DNA of 22,120 bases from positions 1 through 22,120 of the forward strand of contig CAZUSO010000049.1 in assembly GCA_964622775.1 (NCBI GenBank), written 5' to 3'. Position 1 is the stretch's first letter; every line of letters begins with the position of its first letter. This document shows positions 7,548-15,081 of this stretch, piece by piece. Under the pieces are notes generated by a model that saw only the letters and a list, made by a program, of their open reading frames with translations, ran no database searches and was not told the origin of the DNA. The stretch comes from CAZUSO01 sp964622775. GTDB taxonomy: Bacteria; Bacteroidota; Bacteroidia; Chitinophagales; Chitinophagaceae. The position numbers and the translations under genes were made by a program.

Positions 7548-7576
7548 ACAACAGTTTGTTGTCGCCGGTGTCCGGC
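7548..7576 (-). promoter_or_regulatory. Tandem hairpins in the leader of the carB half-gene
   Basis: Between the putative promoter and the start codon the transcript can form GCCGG/CCGGC with loop ACA (7576-7564), followed directly by ACAACA/TGTTGT with loop AAC (7562-7548). They may influence translation or be incidental. No T-tract follows, so they do not look like a terminator-type attenuator. Confidence 0.4.
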
Positions 7577-7594
7577 AAGCTCCGAAATGGTCTG

Positions 7595-7602
7595 CAAAAA
7601 TA
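7595..7602 (-). promoter_or_regulatory. Promoter of the carB half-gene/metF unit
   Basis: The minus strand reads TATTTTTG, a full match to TAnnTTTG. A TTG (7623-7621) stands 18 bases upstream, close to the -33 spacing expected for Bacteroidota promoters. Transcription would start near 7590, giving a leader of about 95 bases before the ATG at 7495. Confidence 0.55.
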
Positions 7603-7644
7603 AAGATTTTAAGGGTAAAACAATAAAGCGGCTCATAGCAAACA

Positions 7645-8991
7645 TCAATTTTCCATATAAGGAAGCGGATTTTTAAGCTGCACCACCATGTGCAATTGCA
7701 ACCCATTGCGTTCTATTACGATTTTAACGAACCGGTCTTCCTTCGAGCTCAGTATCTGATAAATATTCTCCAGGCTGAGCCGGCTGACGTTAATCCCTTT
7801 CAGGGCGATAAGCTTATCTCCCTCCTGCAGGCCCGCTATTTCACCCGGAGCACCTTTCCACAGCCCGGCAATACGGTATGAGGGCTTCAGTTCGAGCTTG
7901 TACTGAAAACGGCTGGGGGCATTATATACCTGCGTGCCATTAATATCATTGATCTCATTACTATTATAAGGCGTTGCTACTTCCATTTTCACTAAAGTTT
8001 CCGACCATTCCATTCCATCGTGCCGAACCTCGATACCACTCATATTGAATTTAAAAGGGTAATTGAAATAACGGTTTTTACGGAAGTAGAATGTCTTGCC
8101 CGAATAATCGAGAATGATATGAAAGCGGGACAATACCTCTGCCCCGATAGATCCGACCCGGTCTTCCACCGCCGAGATGTATGCGACGGAGCGTTCATCC
8201 GGAACGGCAACAATCGGCTTGGGCAGGATATCATCACCTATTTTTATGGAATGAATGCGCCCGCGTTGACCGCGGATATCGCCGTTGAAGCCACGACCAA
8301 GGTAATCATCCAGATAAGGGCTTTGAAATTTGAACCCGGGAACGACATCAGGGAATATCCAGACAGCATCTCCATTTCCAAGATCCAGTAACATTTTTAC
8401 CGGTACATATTTGTGGTTTATAAAAATGGCAGCTTCCGCATAAGGCTTGTTTTTCTCTACGGTTATGGGCAGGCTGCTGAAGCGGCTTTCTATATTCTTC
8501 ACCGCATGGATATCAGGATAAATATAGATTTTCCGGGAAACATAATCAATCTCCACGGGATAATTTTCAAAGAAATCATAGCCCAGTATCCCATTGACCG
8601 AAACGCCAAGATGGGAGGACATATTGAAATCTTCATTCAGCACAATATAAATGGTATGATTGGTGTCCGTATAATCCTGACCGATATTAAACCGGTTATT
8701 GGTCGAGACCAGCCCTTCCACATATTCGCTACCCCCCAGCCCGTTAAAGCGCATTTTCCTGACATTGTTGAAATTAACGGACTGGTCATCCGTACTGAAC
8801 AGCAGGGTCTGTCCCACCCCCGAATCGAGGATAAAGGAAAGCGCCACGCCGTTAACCGTTACCGGCAGGATGATGATATTATTGACGAACTGAAACGAGA
8901 TGACAATACGGCTTCGTCCATTTAACTGAAAACCTGCCCAGGCCTGCAATTGCAGACAGCAAAGTATCAAAAGCAGGCATCCGGATTTCAT
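7645..8991 (-). CDS. Secreted retropepsin-like aspartyl protease with PDZ domain
   Basis: This is a 448-residue exported protein: signal peptide in residues 1-19 (CLLLILCCLQLQAWA), two retropepsin-like lobes, then a C-terminal PDZ domain (about residues 365-440, with GLQEGDKLIALKGI). The first lobe has the catalytic-type motif ILDSG (Asp56-Ser-Gly) and a downstream hydrophobic-Gly motif NGILGYDFF. The second lobe has LLDLG (Asp203-Leu-Gly) in the matching place and SIGAEVLSRF as its downstream motif. So the second Asp is kept but the usual Ser/Thr after it is Leu, which may lower activity or mark a binding-only lobe. It likely works in the periplasm on unknown substrates. The stop lies 149 bases upstream of the carB half-gene start, which has its own promoter. 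Confidence 0.85.
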   Translation of the reverse strand: MKSGCLLLILCCLQLQAWAGFQLNGRSRIVISFQFVNNIIILPVTVNGVALSFILDSGVGQTLLFSTDDQSVNFNNVRKMRFNGLGGSEYVEGLVSTNNRFNIGQDYTDTNHTIYIVLNEDFNMSSHLGVSVNGILGYDFFENYPVEIDYVSRKIYIYPDIHAVKNIESRFSSLPITVEKNKPYAEAAIFINHKYVPVKMLLDLGNGDAVWIFPDVVPGFKFQSPYLDDYLGRGFNGDIRGQRGRIHSIKIGDDILPKPIVAVPDERSVAYISAVEDRVGSIGAEVLSRFHIILDYSGKTFYFRKNRYFNYPFKFNMSGIEVRHDGMEWSETLVKMEVATPYNSNEINDINGTQVYNAPSRFQYKLELKPSYRIAGLWKGAPGEIAGLQEGDKLIALKGINVSRLSLENIYQILSSKEDRFVKIVIERNGLQLHMVVQLKNPLPYMEN

Positions 8992-9136
8992 GATCTGAAA
9001 TTAGGAAAAATCAGGGCTACTGCAAAAAATATTATTCTTTGGGTAATGTCAGAAGCAGGGGGATTGCTCCACGTCATAGTTTTTTCGTACCTCAAAATTT
9101 ACTTCTGTTGCCCTGAGTGTTGCCATTCTAAAAGAT

Positions 9137-9157
9137 GTGGCGGGTGGAGACACCTAT
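9137..9157 (+). repeat. 21-nt hairpin repeat, copy A
   Basis: This copy shares the pattern GTGGYRGGTGRRGAYRCCYA with copies at 9328 and 19423. Its core folds as GGTG (9143-9146), loop GAGA and CACC (9151-9154), a Watson-Crick stem closed over a GNRA-type loop. Confidence 0.55.
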
Positions 9158-9189
9158 AGCAACCTATTATTTCCTGCGTTAATCTGTAA

Positions 9190-9228
9190 AATCAGCGGGA
9201 AAATTACGCTCGGTTTCTCCCGCTGATT
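9190..9228. repeat. 11-bp perfect inverted repeat
   Basis: AATCAGCGGGA (9190-9200) is the exact reverse complement of TCCCGCTGATT (9218-9228), with a 17-nt spacer. It could be a hairpin in the leader of the minus-strand protease gene or part of a dispersed repeat. Confidence 0.6.
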
Positions 9229-9241
9229 GTTTCAGTACTAT

Positions 9242-9264
9242 TCAGTGGAAAATTTTCCCACTGA
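9242..9264. repeat. Palindrome with A4T4 centre
   Basis: TCAGTGG (9242-9248) and CCACTGA (9258-9264) flank AAAATTTT plus one extra C. The symmetry suggests either a protein-binding site or a DNA-level palindromic repeat. Confidence 0.55.
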
Positions 9265-9327
9265 TGTGGGTGCCACCCCCGACTACAAACCTGTAATGTT
9301 TCCCGGAATACATGATAATGCTTGATT

Positions 9328-9348
9328 GTGGTGGGTGAGGACGCCCAT
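9328..9348 (+). repeat. 21-nt hairpin repeat, copy C
   Basis: The core is GGTG, loop AGGA, CGCC; the T-A pair of copy A has become a T-G wobble. A few bases further on there is loose similarity to the sequence following the copy at 19423, which hints that a longer, decayed unit was copied. Confidence 0.55.
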
Positions 9349-9390
9349 TGCGTACCGCTTCATACTGCGACAGGTTCAATCTAAAGGCCA

Positions 9391-9421
9391 TTAAAAAAAG
9401 ACTGTCTTTGCAGACAGTCTT
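9391..9421 (-). terminator. Rho-independent terminator of the alpha operon
   Basis: On the minus strand AAGACTGTCT pairs perfectly with AGACAGTCTT (10 bp, loop GCAA), and the stem runs straight into a T-tract. It lies about 100 bases past the rplQ stop in the right orientation to end the ribosomal operon transcript. Confidence 0.9.
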
Positions 9422-9524
9422 CCTTTAACAATATTCACCTTTAAAAAATCAACATTAAGTAAAGCACTATTTCACTCCGAGCTCCAAAGCGATAATTTTT
9501 AATCGCTCTCTGAAATTTTCACTA

Positions 9525-10145
9525 TTAATTTTCCTCTGCTCCTTCAACCTTATTCAGGTCATCCGCAGCAGGGGTAACATCAGTGTCGGCGGCAGGGGTA
9601 GCATCAGTATCAGCTTCATGTGCAACATCGGCAACATCAGCAACATCAGCTTCCACTGTAGGTGCTGTATCCTGATTTTCAGCGGCAACACTTGCCTCAA
9701 CAGGGGCAGCAGCCGGCTTAGCAGATCCTCCCCGGCGGCTACGACGGGTTTTCTTAGCGCCGTCTTTTGCATCTTTCACATACAGGGTATTGAAATCGAC
9801 CAGTTCAATCATCGCCATATCTGCGGCATCGCCCATACGAGCCTGCGTTTTGATAATGCGGGTGTAACCACCGGGACGGTTGGCCACTTTATCACTCACC
9901 ACGGAAAACAGTTCGGTAACGGCATCTTTATCCTGAAGATGGCTAAATACCAAACGACGGTTGTGCGTGTTGTCAACTTTCGAGCGGGTAATCATCGGTT
10001 CCACGTAGGTACGCAGTGATTTGGCCTTGGCTAAGGTGGTAAAAATCCGTTTGTGCTCGATCAACTGGCAGGCCAGGTTTGACAATAATGCTTTGCGATG
10101 TGCCGTAGTGCGGCCTAAATTATTTATTTTATCTCCGTGACGCAT
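9525..10145 (-). CDS. rplQ: 50S ribosomal protein L17 with long acidic tail
   Basis: This 206-residue protein starts at MRHGDKINNLGRTTAHRK, the normal L17 N-terminus. The frame could begin at a GTG six codons earlier, but the ATG at 10145 matches the family. Residues 1 to about 116 form the ribosomal domain (LACQLIEHKRI, THNRRLVF, GGYTRIIK). From about residue 120 follows a basic patch (KKTRRSRRGG) and then roughly 75 residues rich in Ala, Asp, Val and Thr. This tail is built from short repeats (DVADVADVA, TDATPAADTDVTPAAD) that are also visible as 9-base and ~24-base DNA repeats. Extended L17 tails occur in Bacteroidota; their role is unknown. It is the last gene of the alpha operon, 83 bases after rpoA, and is followed by a strong terminator. 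Confidence 0.97.
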   Translation of the reverse strand: MRHGDKINNLGRTTAHRKALLSNLACQLIEHKRIFTTLAKAKSLRTYVEPMITRSKVDNTHNRRLVFSHLQDKDAVTELFSVVSDKVANRPGGYTRIIKTQARMGDAADMAMIELVDFNTLYVKDAKDGAKKTRRSRRGGSAKPAAAPVEASVAAENQDTAPTVEADVADVADVAHEADTDATPAADTDVTPAADDLNKVEGAEEN

Positions 10146-10228
10146 AATTTTAAATTTTACCACTATACCGTGTCAAGGAATACAGTGTTTGATTATCTTA
10201 TTTTAAATAAATGGTATTAATTCTTTGC

Positions 10229-11224
10229 TTAGTTGTCGCTAAATTTCAGCCTGCTGATATCCATACCGAATTGCAATCCGCGGTCATTAAGCATTTGTTC
10301 GATTTCCGTAAGAGATTTCTGACCGAAGTTGCGGAATTTCATTAGTTCGTCCTGTGTATATTGCACCAACTCGCTCAACGAATTGATCTTAGCGGCTTTC
10401 AGACAGTTGAAGGCGCGAACGGACAATTCCAGATCTTCTAAGGGCGTGTTCAGTACCTTACGCAGTTGCAACATACCTTCATCTACGGTGTCTTCCTTTT
10501 CTTCTTTTTTATTGTCTAAAGAAATGTTTTCGTCTGTAATAATCATCAGGTGTTGAATCAGGATGCGGGAAGCTTCCTTTACGGCTTCTTCCGGATGAAT
10601 GGTACCATCGGTAGTCACATCCATAATCAGCTTTTCGTAATCAGTATGTTGTTCCACACGGGTATTTTCGATGGTATATTTCACATTCTTGATTGGCGTA
10701 AAGATAGAGTCGATGGAAATAAAACTCACCGGTGCATCTTTCTGCTGATTTTCCTCAGAAGGGCGGTATCCCCGACCCTTTCCAATATGGATTTCAATCT
10801 CTACCGTAGCGGTAGTGTCCATATTGCAAATCACCAGCTCCGGGTTCATCACTTCAAAATTGGCTAATGAATTACCAATCATTTCTGCCGTAAACTGCTC
10901 CTTACCTTTAATCACTAATTCTACTTTTTCGGCATTGATATCATTGTCGCCGCTTTTTTTCAGGCGCACTTGCTTGAGATTCAGGATGATCTCGGTAACA
11001 TCCTCTATCACACCTTTGATGGTATCAAATTCGTGATCCACTCCGGCAATTTTTATTCCGGTAATCGCGAAGCCTTCCAGGGAAGAGAGCAATACCCGAC
11101 GCAGGGCATTACCGATCGTAACGCCATAGCCGGGTTCCAAAGGGCGAAATTCAAACTGGGCTTCGAAATCGGTTGCTTTTTGCAGCACGATCTTATCCGG
11201 TTTTTGGAAATTTAAGATTGCCAT
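10229..11224 (-). CDS. rpoA: DNA-directed RNA polymerase subunit alpha
   Basis: This 331-residue alpha subunit of RNA polymerase is the scaffold for beta and beta-prime assembly and the target of many activators. The N-terminal assembly domain (about residues 1-230) contains PLEPGYGVTIGNALRRVLLSSLEG, the most conserved alpha segment, with only part quoted elsewhere as needed. The C-terminal domain (about 255-320) has LSVRAFNCLKAAKI and the DELMKFRNFGQKSL helix that in E. coli contacts UP-element DNA. The length matches the family (E. coli 329). A charged linker with EEKEDT joins the two domains. It lies between rpsD (84 bases) and rplQ (83 bases) in the usual alpha-operon order, so transcription from the infA promoter is expected. 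Confidence 0.98.
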   Translation of the reverse strand: MAILNFQKPDKIVLQKATDFEAQFEFRPLEPGYGVTIGNALRRVLLSSLEGFAITGIKIAGVDHEFDTIKGVIEDVTEIILNLKQVRLKKSGDNDINAEKVELVIKGKEQFTAEMIGNSLANFEVMNPELVICNMDTTATVEIEIHIGKGRGYRPSEENQQKDAPVSFISIDSIFTPIKNVKYTIENTRVEQHTDYEKLIMDVTTDGTIHPEEAVKEASRILIQHLMIITDENISLDNKKEEKEDTVDEGMLQLRKVLNTPLEDLELSVRAFNCLKAAKINSLSELVQYTQDELMKFRNFGQKSLTEIEQMLNDRGLQFGMDISRLKFSDN

Positions 11225-11308
11225 TATTTGTATTAATTTAAGTGTTTGAGCTTTGATAAATATAAAAACATCAAGCCTGCGGCGTTTTGTAGCGCAGCAG
11301 GCAGATGA

Positions 11309-11914
11309 TTATTTAGAGTACAATTCTACAATCAGTTGCTCCTTAATATTTTCAGGAACATGCTCCCGTTCCGGGGCAGCGATGAAGGTACCTTTAAACT
11401 CTTTTTCGTTATATTCCAGCCAGTTGATTGCCGGGTTTTTTCCGCCGACCATAGCCAGGATGGATTCGTTTACCTTAGATTTTTGTTTCAGTTCGATCAC
11501 ATCACCGGGCTGGAGCTGGTAAGAAGGAATATTCACGATATTTCCGTTTACCATAATATGCTTGTGAGAAACCAACTGACGGGCTGCAGGGCGCGTAGGC
11601 GCAATACCTAAACGATAAACGGTATTATCCAGGCGGCTTTCCAGCAATTTGATCAGGTTTTCACCGGAAGCGCCTTTAAGGCGGGCAGCTTCTTTATAGG
11701 TATTGTGGAACTGGCGCTCCAGCACCATATAGGTGTATTTTGCTTTTTGCTTTTCCTTCAGCTGAATGGCAAACTCGCTTTGTGTCTTACGACGGCGGGA
11801 GTTTCCATGCATTCCGGGAGGAGTACTGTTTTTCTTCAGGCTTTTTCCGGAGCCTAAGATGGGTTCGCCGAATTTACGGCAAATTCTGTTTTTTGGGCCA
11901 GTATAACGTGCCAT
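11309..11914 (-). CDS. rpsD: 30S ribosomal protein S4
   Basis: This 201-residue primary 16S rRNA-binding protein nucleates 30S assembly. The N-terminus MARYTGPKNRICRKFGE is typical. Only one Cys is present in that region, so this is a zinc-free form. The S4 RNA-binding domain runs from about residue 91 (LESRLDNTVYRLGIAPTRPA) with ARQLVSHKHIMVNG in the middle. The C-terminus ENIKEQLIVELYSK is the standard ending. In E. coli S4 represses the alpha operon translationally; whether the 132-base gap upstream of this gene plays a similar role here cannot be judged by eye. Confidence 0.98.
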   Translation of the reverse strand: MARYTGPKNRICRKFGEPILGSGKSLKKNSTPPGMHGNSRRRKTQSEFAIQLKEKQKAKYTYMVLERQFHNTYKEAARLKGASGENLIKLLESRLDNTVYRLGIAPTRPAARQLVSHKHIMVNGNIVNIPSYQLQPGDVIELKQKSKVNESILAMVGGKNPAINWLEYNEKEFKGTFIAAPEREHVPENIKEQLIVELYSK

Positions 11915-12046
11915 GTTTAATTAAATCAATCGATTTTTGGTGAATAATATTTTTTCTGTTTCATTTAAAAATCGTAAAACCGGATACAGAAAAAACGTAT
12001 ATAATTTCATGAAGCCCGGAAAAGCGGCCTTAAAGTTACAATTATT

Positions 12047-12451
12047 TTAAACGCGACGCTTCTTAGGAGGACGGCAACCATTGTGCGGTAAGGGGGTGAT
12101 GTCCTTGATAAGGGTCACTTCGATACCGGAATTGGAAATGGAGCGGATAGCGCCTTCTCTTCCTGATCCCGGTCCTTTTACATATACATCCGCTTTTTTC
12201 ATACCGGCATCGGTAGCCACTTTGGCGGCATCTGCGGCGGCCAGTTGGGCGGCATAAGGCGTATTCTTCTTGGATCCTCTGAATCCCATTTTACCGGCTG
12301 AAGACCAGGAGATCACCTGACCTTGCTTGTTCGTAATGCTGATGATGATGTTGTTAAACGTAGCGCTGATGTGTACATCGCCGTGTACATCCACCTTTAC
12401 AACACGTTTTTTTGCGGCGGCTTTGGCCGAATTTGCTTTTCCTTTAGCCAT
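12047..12451 (-). CDS. rpsK: 30S ribosomal protein S11
   Basis: This 134-residue protein of the 30S platform near the E site carries all the usual signatures: ATFNNIIISITN, SWSSAGKMGFRGSKKNTPYA, KGPGSGREGAIRS and the C-terminal PLPHNGCRPPKKRRV. A short Lys/Ala-rich N-terminus (AKGKANSAKAAAKKR) is ordinary for the phylum. It lies between rpsM (124-base gap) and rpsD (132-base gap) in the conserved alpha-operon order. Confidence 0.98.
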   Translation of the reverse strand: MAKGKANSAKAAAKKRVVKVDVHGDVHISATFNNIIISITNKQGQVISWSSAGKMGFRGSKKNTPYAAQLAAADAAKVATDAGMKKADVYVKGPGSGREGAIRSISNSGIEVTLIKDITPLPHNGCRPPKKRRV

Positions 12452-12575
12452 TGTTTTTCAAAAAAGGTAATCTGTTAAAAATGATCCTAACTGAATTTCA
12501 GCTAAGCTGCGTATTCCCTAACCGGCCAAAAAGTATAAAAAGCGGCTCCGGAAAATGCGCAGAAAAAATATATTA

Positions 12576-12956
12576 TTACTTCTTTGGCGCTTTTTTCTTT
12601 CCTGCAACAGTCTTGCGCTTTCCTTTACGGGTACGGCTGTTGGTACGGGTACGTTGTCCGCGCAAAGGCAAGCCTTTACGATGTCGCAGGCCACGGTAGC
12701 AGGCGATATCCATAAGACGCTTGATGTTCATCTGCACCTCGGAACGTAATTGTCCTTCTACCTTGAACTCGCCATTGATGACGTTACGGATGGCGCCTTG
12801 TTCTTCATCGTTCCACTCTCCTACTTTCTTATTGAAATCAATACCTGATTTATCCAGTATGTAGCGGGCAGTACTCCGGCCAATACCGAAGATATAGGTA
12901 AGACCAATTTCGCCACGTTTGTTTTTAGGAAGATCAATACCAGCTATACGAGCCAT
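12576..12956 (-). CDS. rpsM: 30S ribosomal protein S13
   Basis: This 126-residue protein of the 30S head contacts the P-site tRNA and the 50S subunit. It begins MARIAGIDLPKNKRGEI and carries TYIFGIGRSTA and the RGLRHRKGLPLRGQRTRTN signature near residues 92-112. The C-terminal tail is short and very basic (KGKRKTVAGKKKAPKK) as expected for the part that reaches tRNA. It follows rpmJ after 98 bases. Confidence 0.98.
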   Translation of the reverse strand: MARIAGIDLPKNKRGEIGLTYIFGIGRSTARYILDKSGIDFNKKVGEWNDEEQGAIRNVINGEFKVEGQLRSEVQMNIKRLMDIACYRGLRHRKGLPLRGQRTRTNSRTRKGKRKTVAGKKKAPKK

Positions 12957-13054
12957 TTATTTATTTTTTGAGTTTTGAGTTTAATATTAGTTTTTTGAGC
13001 AAACAGAACAGACAACTGTCCGTTCCCCATTCCGGTCACTCCTCTGTATAAGCA

Positions 13055-13171
13055 TTATCCCTGACGTTGTTTAAACCGGGGATTCTTTTTATTGATTACA
13101 TATAGCTTCCCGCCACGACGGACAATTTTGCAATCAGCACTGCGTTTTTTAATAGATGCGCGAACTTTCAT
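13055..13171 (-). CDS. rpmJ: 50S ribosomal protein L36 (zinc-less form)
   Basis: This is a 38-residue protein, MKVRASIKKRSADCKIVRRG at the start and NPRFKQRQG at the end, an unmistakable L36. E. coli L36 binds zinc with Cys11, Cys14, Cys27 and His33. Here those positions are Ser11, Cys14, Asn27 and Phe33, so zinc cannot be bound in the usual way. That fits the known C-minus L36 type, which does not depend on zinc supply. It sits between infA (46 bases) and rpsM (98 bases) as in other alpha operons. Confidence 0.95.
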   Translation of the reverse strand: MKVRASIKKRSADCKIVRRGGKLYVINKKNPRFKQRQG

Positions 13172-13217
13172 TTTGAGTTTAATATTAAAAAGCTGAAAAA
13201 TTATTTTTTAATCATCC

Positions 13218-13436
13218 TTATTTGTACCGGTAGATGATTCTTCCTCTTGACAGATCATAAGGGCTCATCTCCACGCCTACCCTGTCTCCCGGCAATATTC
13301 TGATATAGTGCATCCGCATTTTTCCCGAGATAGTCGCCAGTATTTCGTGCCCATTTTCTAATCTAACCCGAAACATAGCGTTAGAAAGGGCTTCTATAAT
13401 GGTTCCATCTTGTTTAATCAATGCTTGTTTGGCCAT
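13218..13436 (-). CDS. infA: Translation initiation factor IF-1
   Basis: This 72-residue OB-fold protein is exactly the standard IF-1 length. It blocks the ribosomal A site during initiation together with IF-2 and IF-3. Family motifs are EALSNAMFRVRLENGHEILA, GKMRMHYIRILPGDRV and SPYDLSRGRIIYRYK. It is the first gene of the alpha operon here. A TAnnTTTG element at 13463-13456 lies just upstream, implying a leader of only about 10-15 bases. secY and map, which often precede infA in this phylum, are not here. Confidence 0.97.
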   Translation of the reverse strand: MAKQALIKQDGTIIEALSNAMFRVRLENGHEILATISGKMRMHYIRILPGDRVGVEMSPYDLSRGRIIYRYK

Positions 13437-13455
13437 ACTTTTTTCAAAAGGACTG

Positions 13456-13463
13456 CAAAGGTA
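13456..13463 (-). promoter_or_regulatory. -7 promoter element of the alpha operon
   Basis: The minus strand reads TACCTTTG, a full TAnnTTTG match, 19 bases upstream of the infA ATG. The -33 region has no clear TTTG. With this element, infA mRNA would carry a very short leader. Confidence 0.65.
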
Positions 13464-13665
13464 GGAATATTTCTTTTAACTATTCTACCGATTGGCTCCG
13501 ACCACAGATGAATGACTGTTAATATTATGATAAATATTTTTAATAGCTGATACATTTAATATTATCCATGACCGGTTAAACCGAATAGCCGGGGAACCCC
13601 TAATTCATGCCGGCATTATTCTAAATCCGGATTATGGGATGCAAAGCTAAGAAAGATCAAAATAC

Positions 13666-13673
13666 TATCTTTG
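13666..13673 (+). promoter_or_regulatory. -7 promoter element of the TPR protein gene
   Basis: TATCTTTG matches TAnnTTTG exactly, with transcription expected near 13680 and a leader of about 130 bases to the ATG at 13814. No good -33 element is visible. Confidence 0.5.
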
Positions 13674-13813
13674 CCGTTATTTTTAAAATCAACTTAGGGT
13701 CATTTTAAAATTCACGAACCGGACAGCATTGGAAGAACTACGTACAGGAAGAAAAGATTCCGGTGTCAGCGTACTCGCCCGATATGTCCTTTAAAAACAA
13801 TAAAAATTTCCAG

Positions 13814-14881
13814 ATGAATATCCGCGGCATCTTATATTTTACTGTAGTTATAGTCTTCTCCGGTGTACTAACTGCAAATGCCCAGCCTTCTTCCCTGCCG
13901 GCTGAAGCCCAAAAGGCATATCAAAGCGCCGGCAATGCTTTAAACAATGGTGATTACGCCAATGCGATCATGATGTATGCACAGGCTATCCGGCTTGCTC
14001 CGGACAACGTAATGCTGCGCCGGGATTTGGCATATACCTATTTTTTATCCGGCAACAAGCAAAAGGCACAGGAAATCATCGAACCGGTAGTAAATTCCGA
14101 TGTGGCCGATGAGCAAACATTCCAGGTTGCCAGTGCAATAGAAGCCTCGCTGGGCAATAACAGCAAAGCTTCCAGGCTCATCAGTGCCGGACTGAAAAAA
14201 TTTCCGCAATCGGGCATTCTGTATAATGCCAAAGGGAATCTTGCAATGGGGGAAAAAAAAGGTGAAAAAAATGCCATAGAGGCCTGGCAAAACGGTATTG
14301 ATACCGACCCGGCGTACTATGGAAATTATTACAATGCGGCAAAGTATTATTATACAAACGGAGCGCCGGTCTGGGCCGCGCTTTATGCAGAAGTGTATGT
14401 CAACCTGGACCAAAATTCACCGCGAACCATTGAAATGAAAAAACTGATTACCGAGGCCTATCAAAAGTTATTCTCTCCTGAAAATTCCGGTGGGCTGCCG
14501 GAATTCAGCGCCGGGAAACAATCCGAAAAGAACTCCGTACCAAAGTCATTTGCCGATGCCTATAAGAAAATCATGATGCGGAACAGCGTGGTAATAAGCG
14601 ATGGTTTTTTGGTAGAAGGGCTGATTATGCTGCGTACGCGTTTTATCTTAGACTGGAACCGCATTTATGTCGATCGGTATTTCTACACGCTGTTTTCTTA
14701 TCATGACAAATTGCTGCGTACCGGAAATTTCGATGCTTACAACCAATGGCTTTTCGGCGCTAATGATAATTCCCAGCAATTCGGCATCTGGCTAAAAACC
14801 AACCAGGAAACTTATACTCATTTTGAGCAATGGCAAAAGAACAATCCTTATATGCCGGCAGTTTCGGATCCCAAACCCTGA
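13814..14881 (+). CDS. Secreted tetratricopeptide-repeat protein
   Basis: This 355-residue protein has a signal peptide (NIRGILYFTVVIVFSGVLTANAQ, cleavage near AQ|PSS) followed by TPR-like helical repeats from about residue 30 to 150 (AYQSAGNALNNGDYANAIMMYAQAI begins the first, with the next repeat at LRRDLAYTYFLSGNKQKAQE). The C-terminal 150 residues (FADAYKKIMMRN to the end) are a separate, conserved-looking region of unknown function. TPR arrays bind other proteins, so an envelope assembly or scaffold role is possible but not shown. The frame is open further upstream (ATG 13784, GTG 13763), but only the ATG at 13814 puts the hydrophobic segment at the N-terminus. It stands alone, divergent from infA. 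Confidence 0.75.
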   Translation: MNIRGILYFTVVIVFSGVLTANAQPSSLPAEAQKAYQSAGNALNNGDYANAIMMYAQAIRLAPDNVMLRRDLAYTYFLSGNKQKAQEIIEPVVNSDVADEQTFQVASAIEASLGNNSKASRLISAGLKKFPQSGILYNAKGNLAMGEKKGEKNAIEAWQNGIDTDPAYYGNYYNAAKYYYTNGAPVWAALYAEVYVNLDQNSPRTIEMKKLITEAYQKLFSPENSGGLPEFSAGKQSEKNSVPKSFADAYKKIMMRNSVVISDGFLVEGLIMLRTRFILDWNRIYVDRYFYTLFSYHDKLLRTGNFDAYNQWLFGANDNSQQFGIWLKTNQETYTHFEQWQKNNPYMPAVSDPKP

Positions 14882-14995
14882 AAGGAGATTGAAAGAGATT
14901 GCAGAAGATTGAAATGGAATAACTGCTATTTCTTAGCAATTCAGTTGCTACTGTTTAAAATCCCCGACTACCTCTACTTCAATTTGAATTATGAT

Positions 14996-15013
14996 GTTTT
15001 TTTATAAAAAAAC
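14996..15013. repeat. T7-A7 palindrome
   Basis: GTTTTTTTATAAAAAAAC is a perfect 18-base palindrome 115 bases past the TPR gene stop. It could bend DNA or help end transcription. Just after the stop, at 14883-14912, three loose copies of a ten-base word GAGATTGAAA follow each other. Confidence 0.4.
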
Positions 15014-15081
15014 TGTCGAAACTACTGTTAAGTCAGGTAAATTTAGCTTGTATTAAAAAAGTTTATCGAATTGATTATCAA

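Larger units (their letters stand above)
8992..9390. other. Hairpin-rich intergenic region
   Basis: No convincing gene lies here. In order it holds a 21-nt hairpin repeat (9137), an 11-bp inverted repeat (9190-9228), a palindrome (9242-9264), a GGGT/ACCC mini-hairpin near 9268-9278 and a second copy of the 21-nt repeat (9328). It must also contain the promoter of the aspartyl protease gene. A minus-strand TATTTTTTG at 9031-9023, with a spacer one base too long, is the best candidate. Confidence 0.5.
13437..13813. other. Divergent promoter region with a run of small palindromes
   Basis: This 377-base gap lies between the divergent infA and TPR genes. Besides a -7 element for each direction it contains CGGTTAAACCG (13573-13583), GGGGAACCCC (13591-13600) and ATGCCGGCAT (13607-13616) in quick succession. 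These could be operator sites or a small structured repeat. No gene is credible here, although the TPR frame is open from a GTG at 13763. Confidence 0.5.

Noticed and set aside
8413..8925. 170-residue plus-strand open frame opposite the PDZ protease
   Set aside because: It is antisense to a well-supported gene, has no family motifs, and is explained by the codon bias of the true frame. The same holds for the long frames opposite metF, carB, rplQ, rpoA, grpE and dnaJ.
8992..9390. CRISPR array suspected from the repeated hairpins
   Set aside because: Copies are degenerate, unevenly spaced and too few, with no cas genes in the window.
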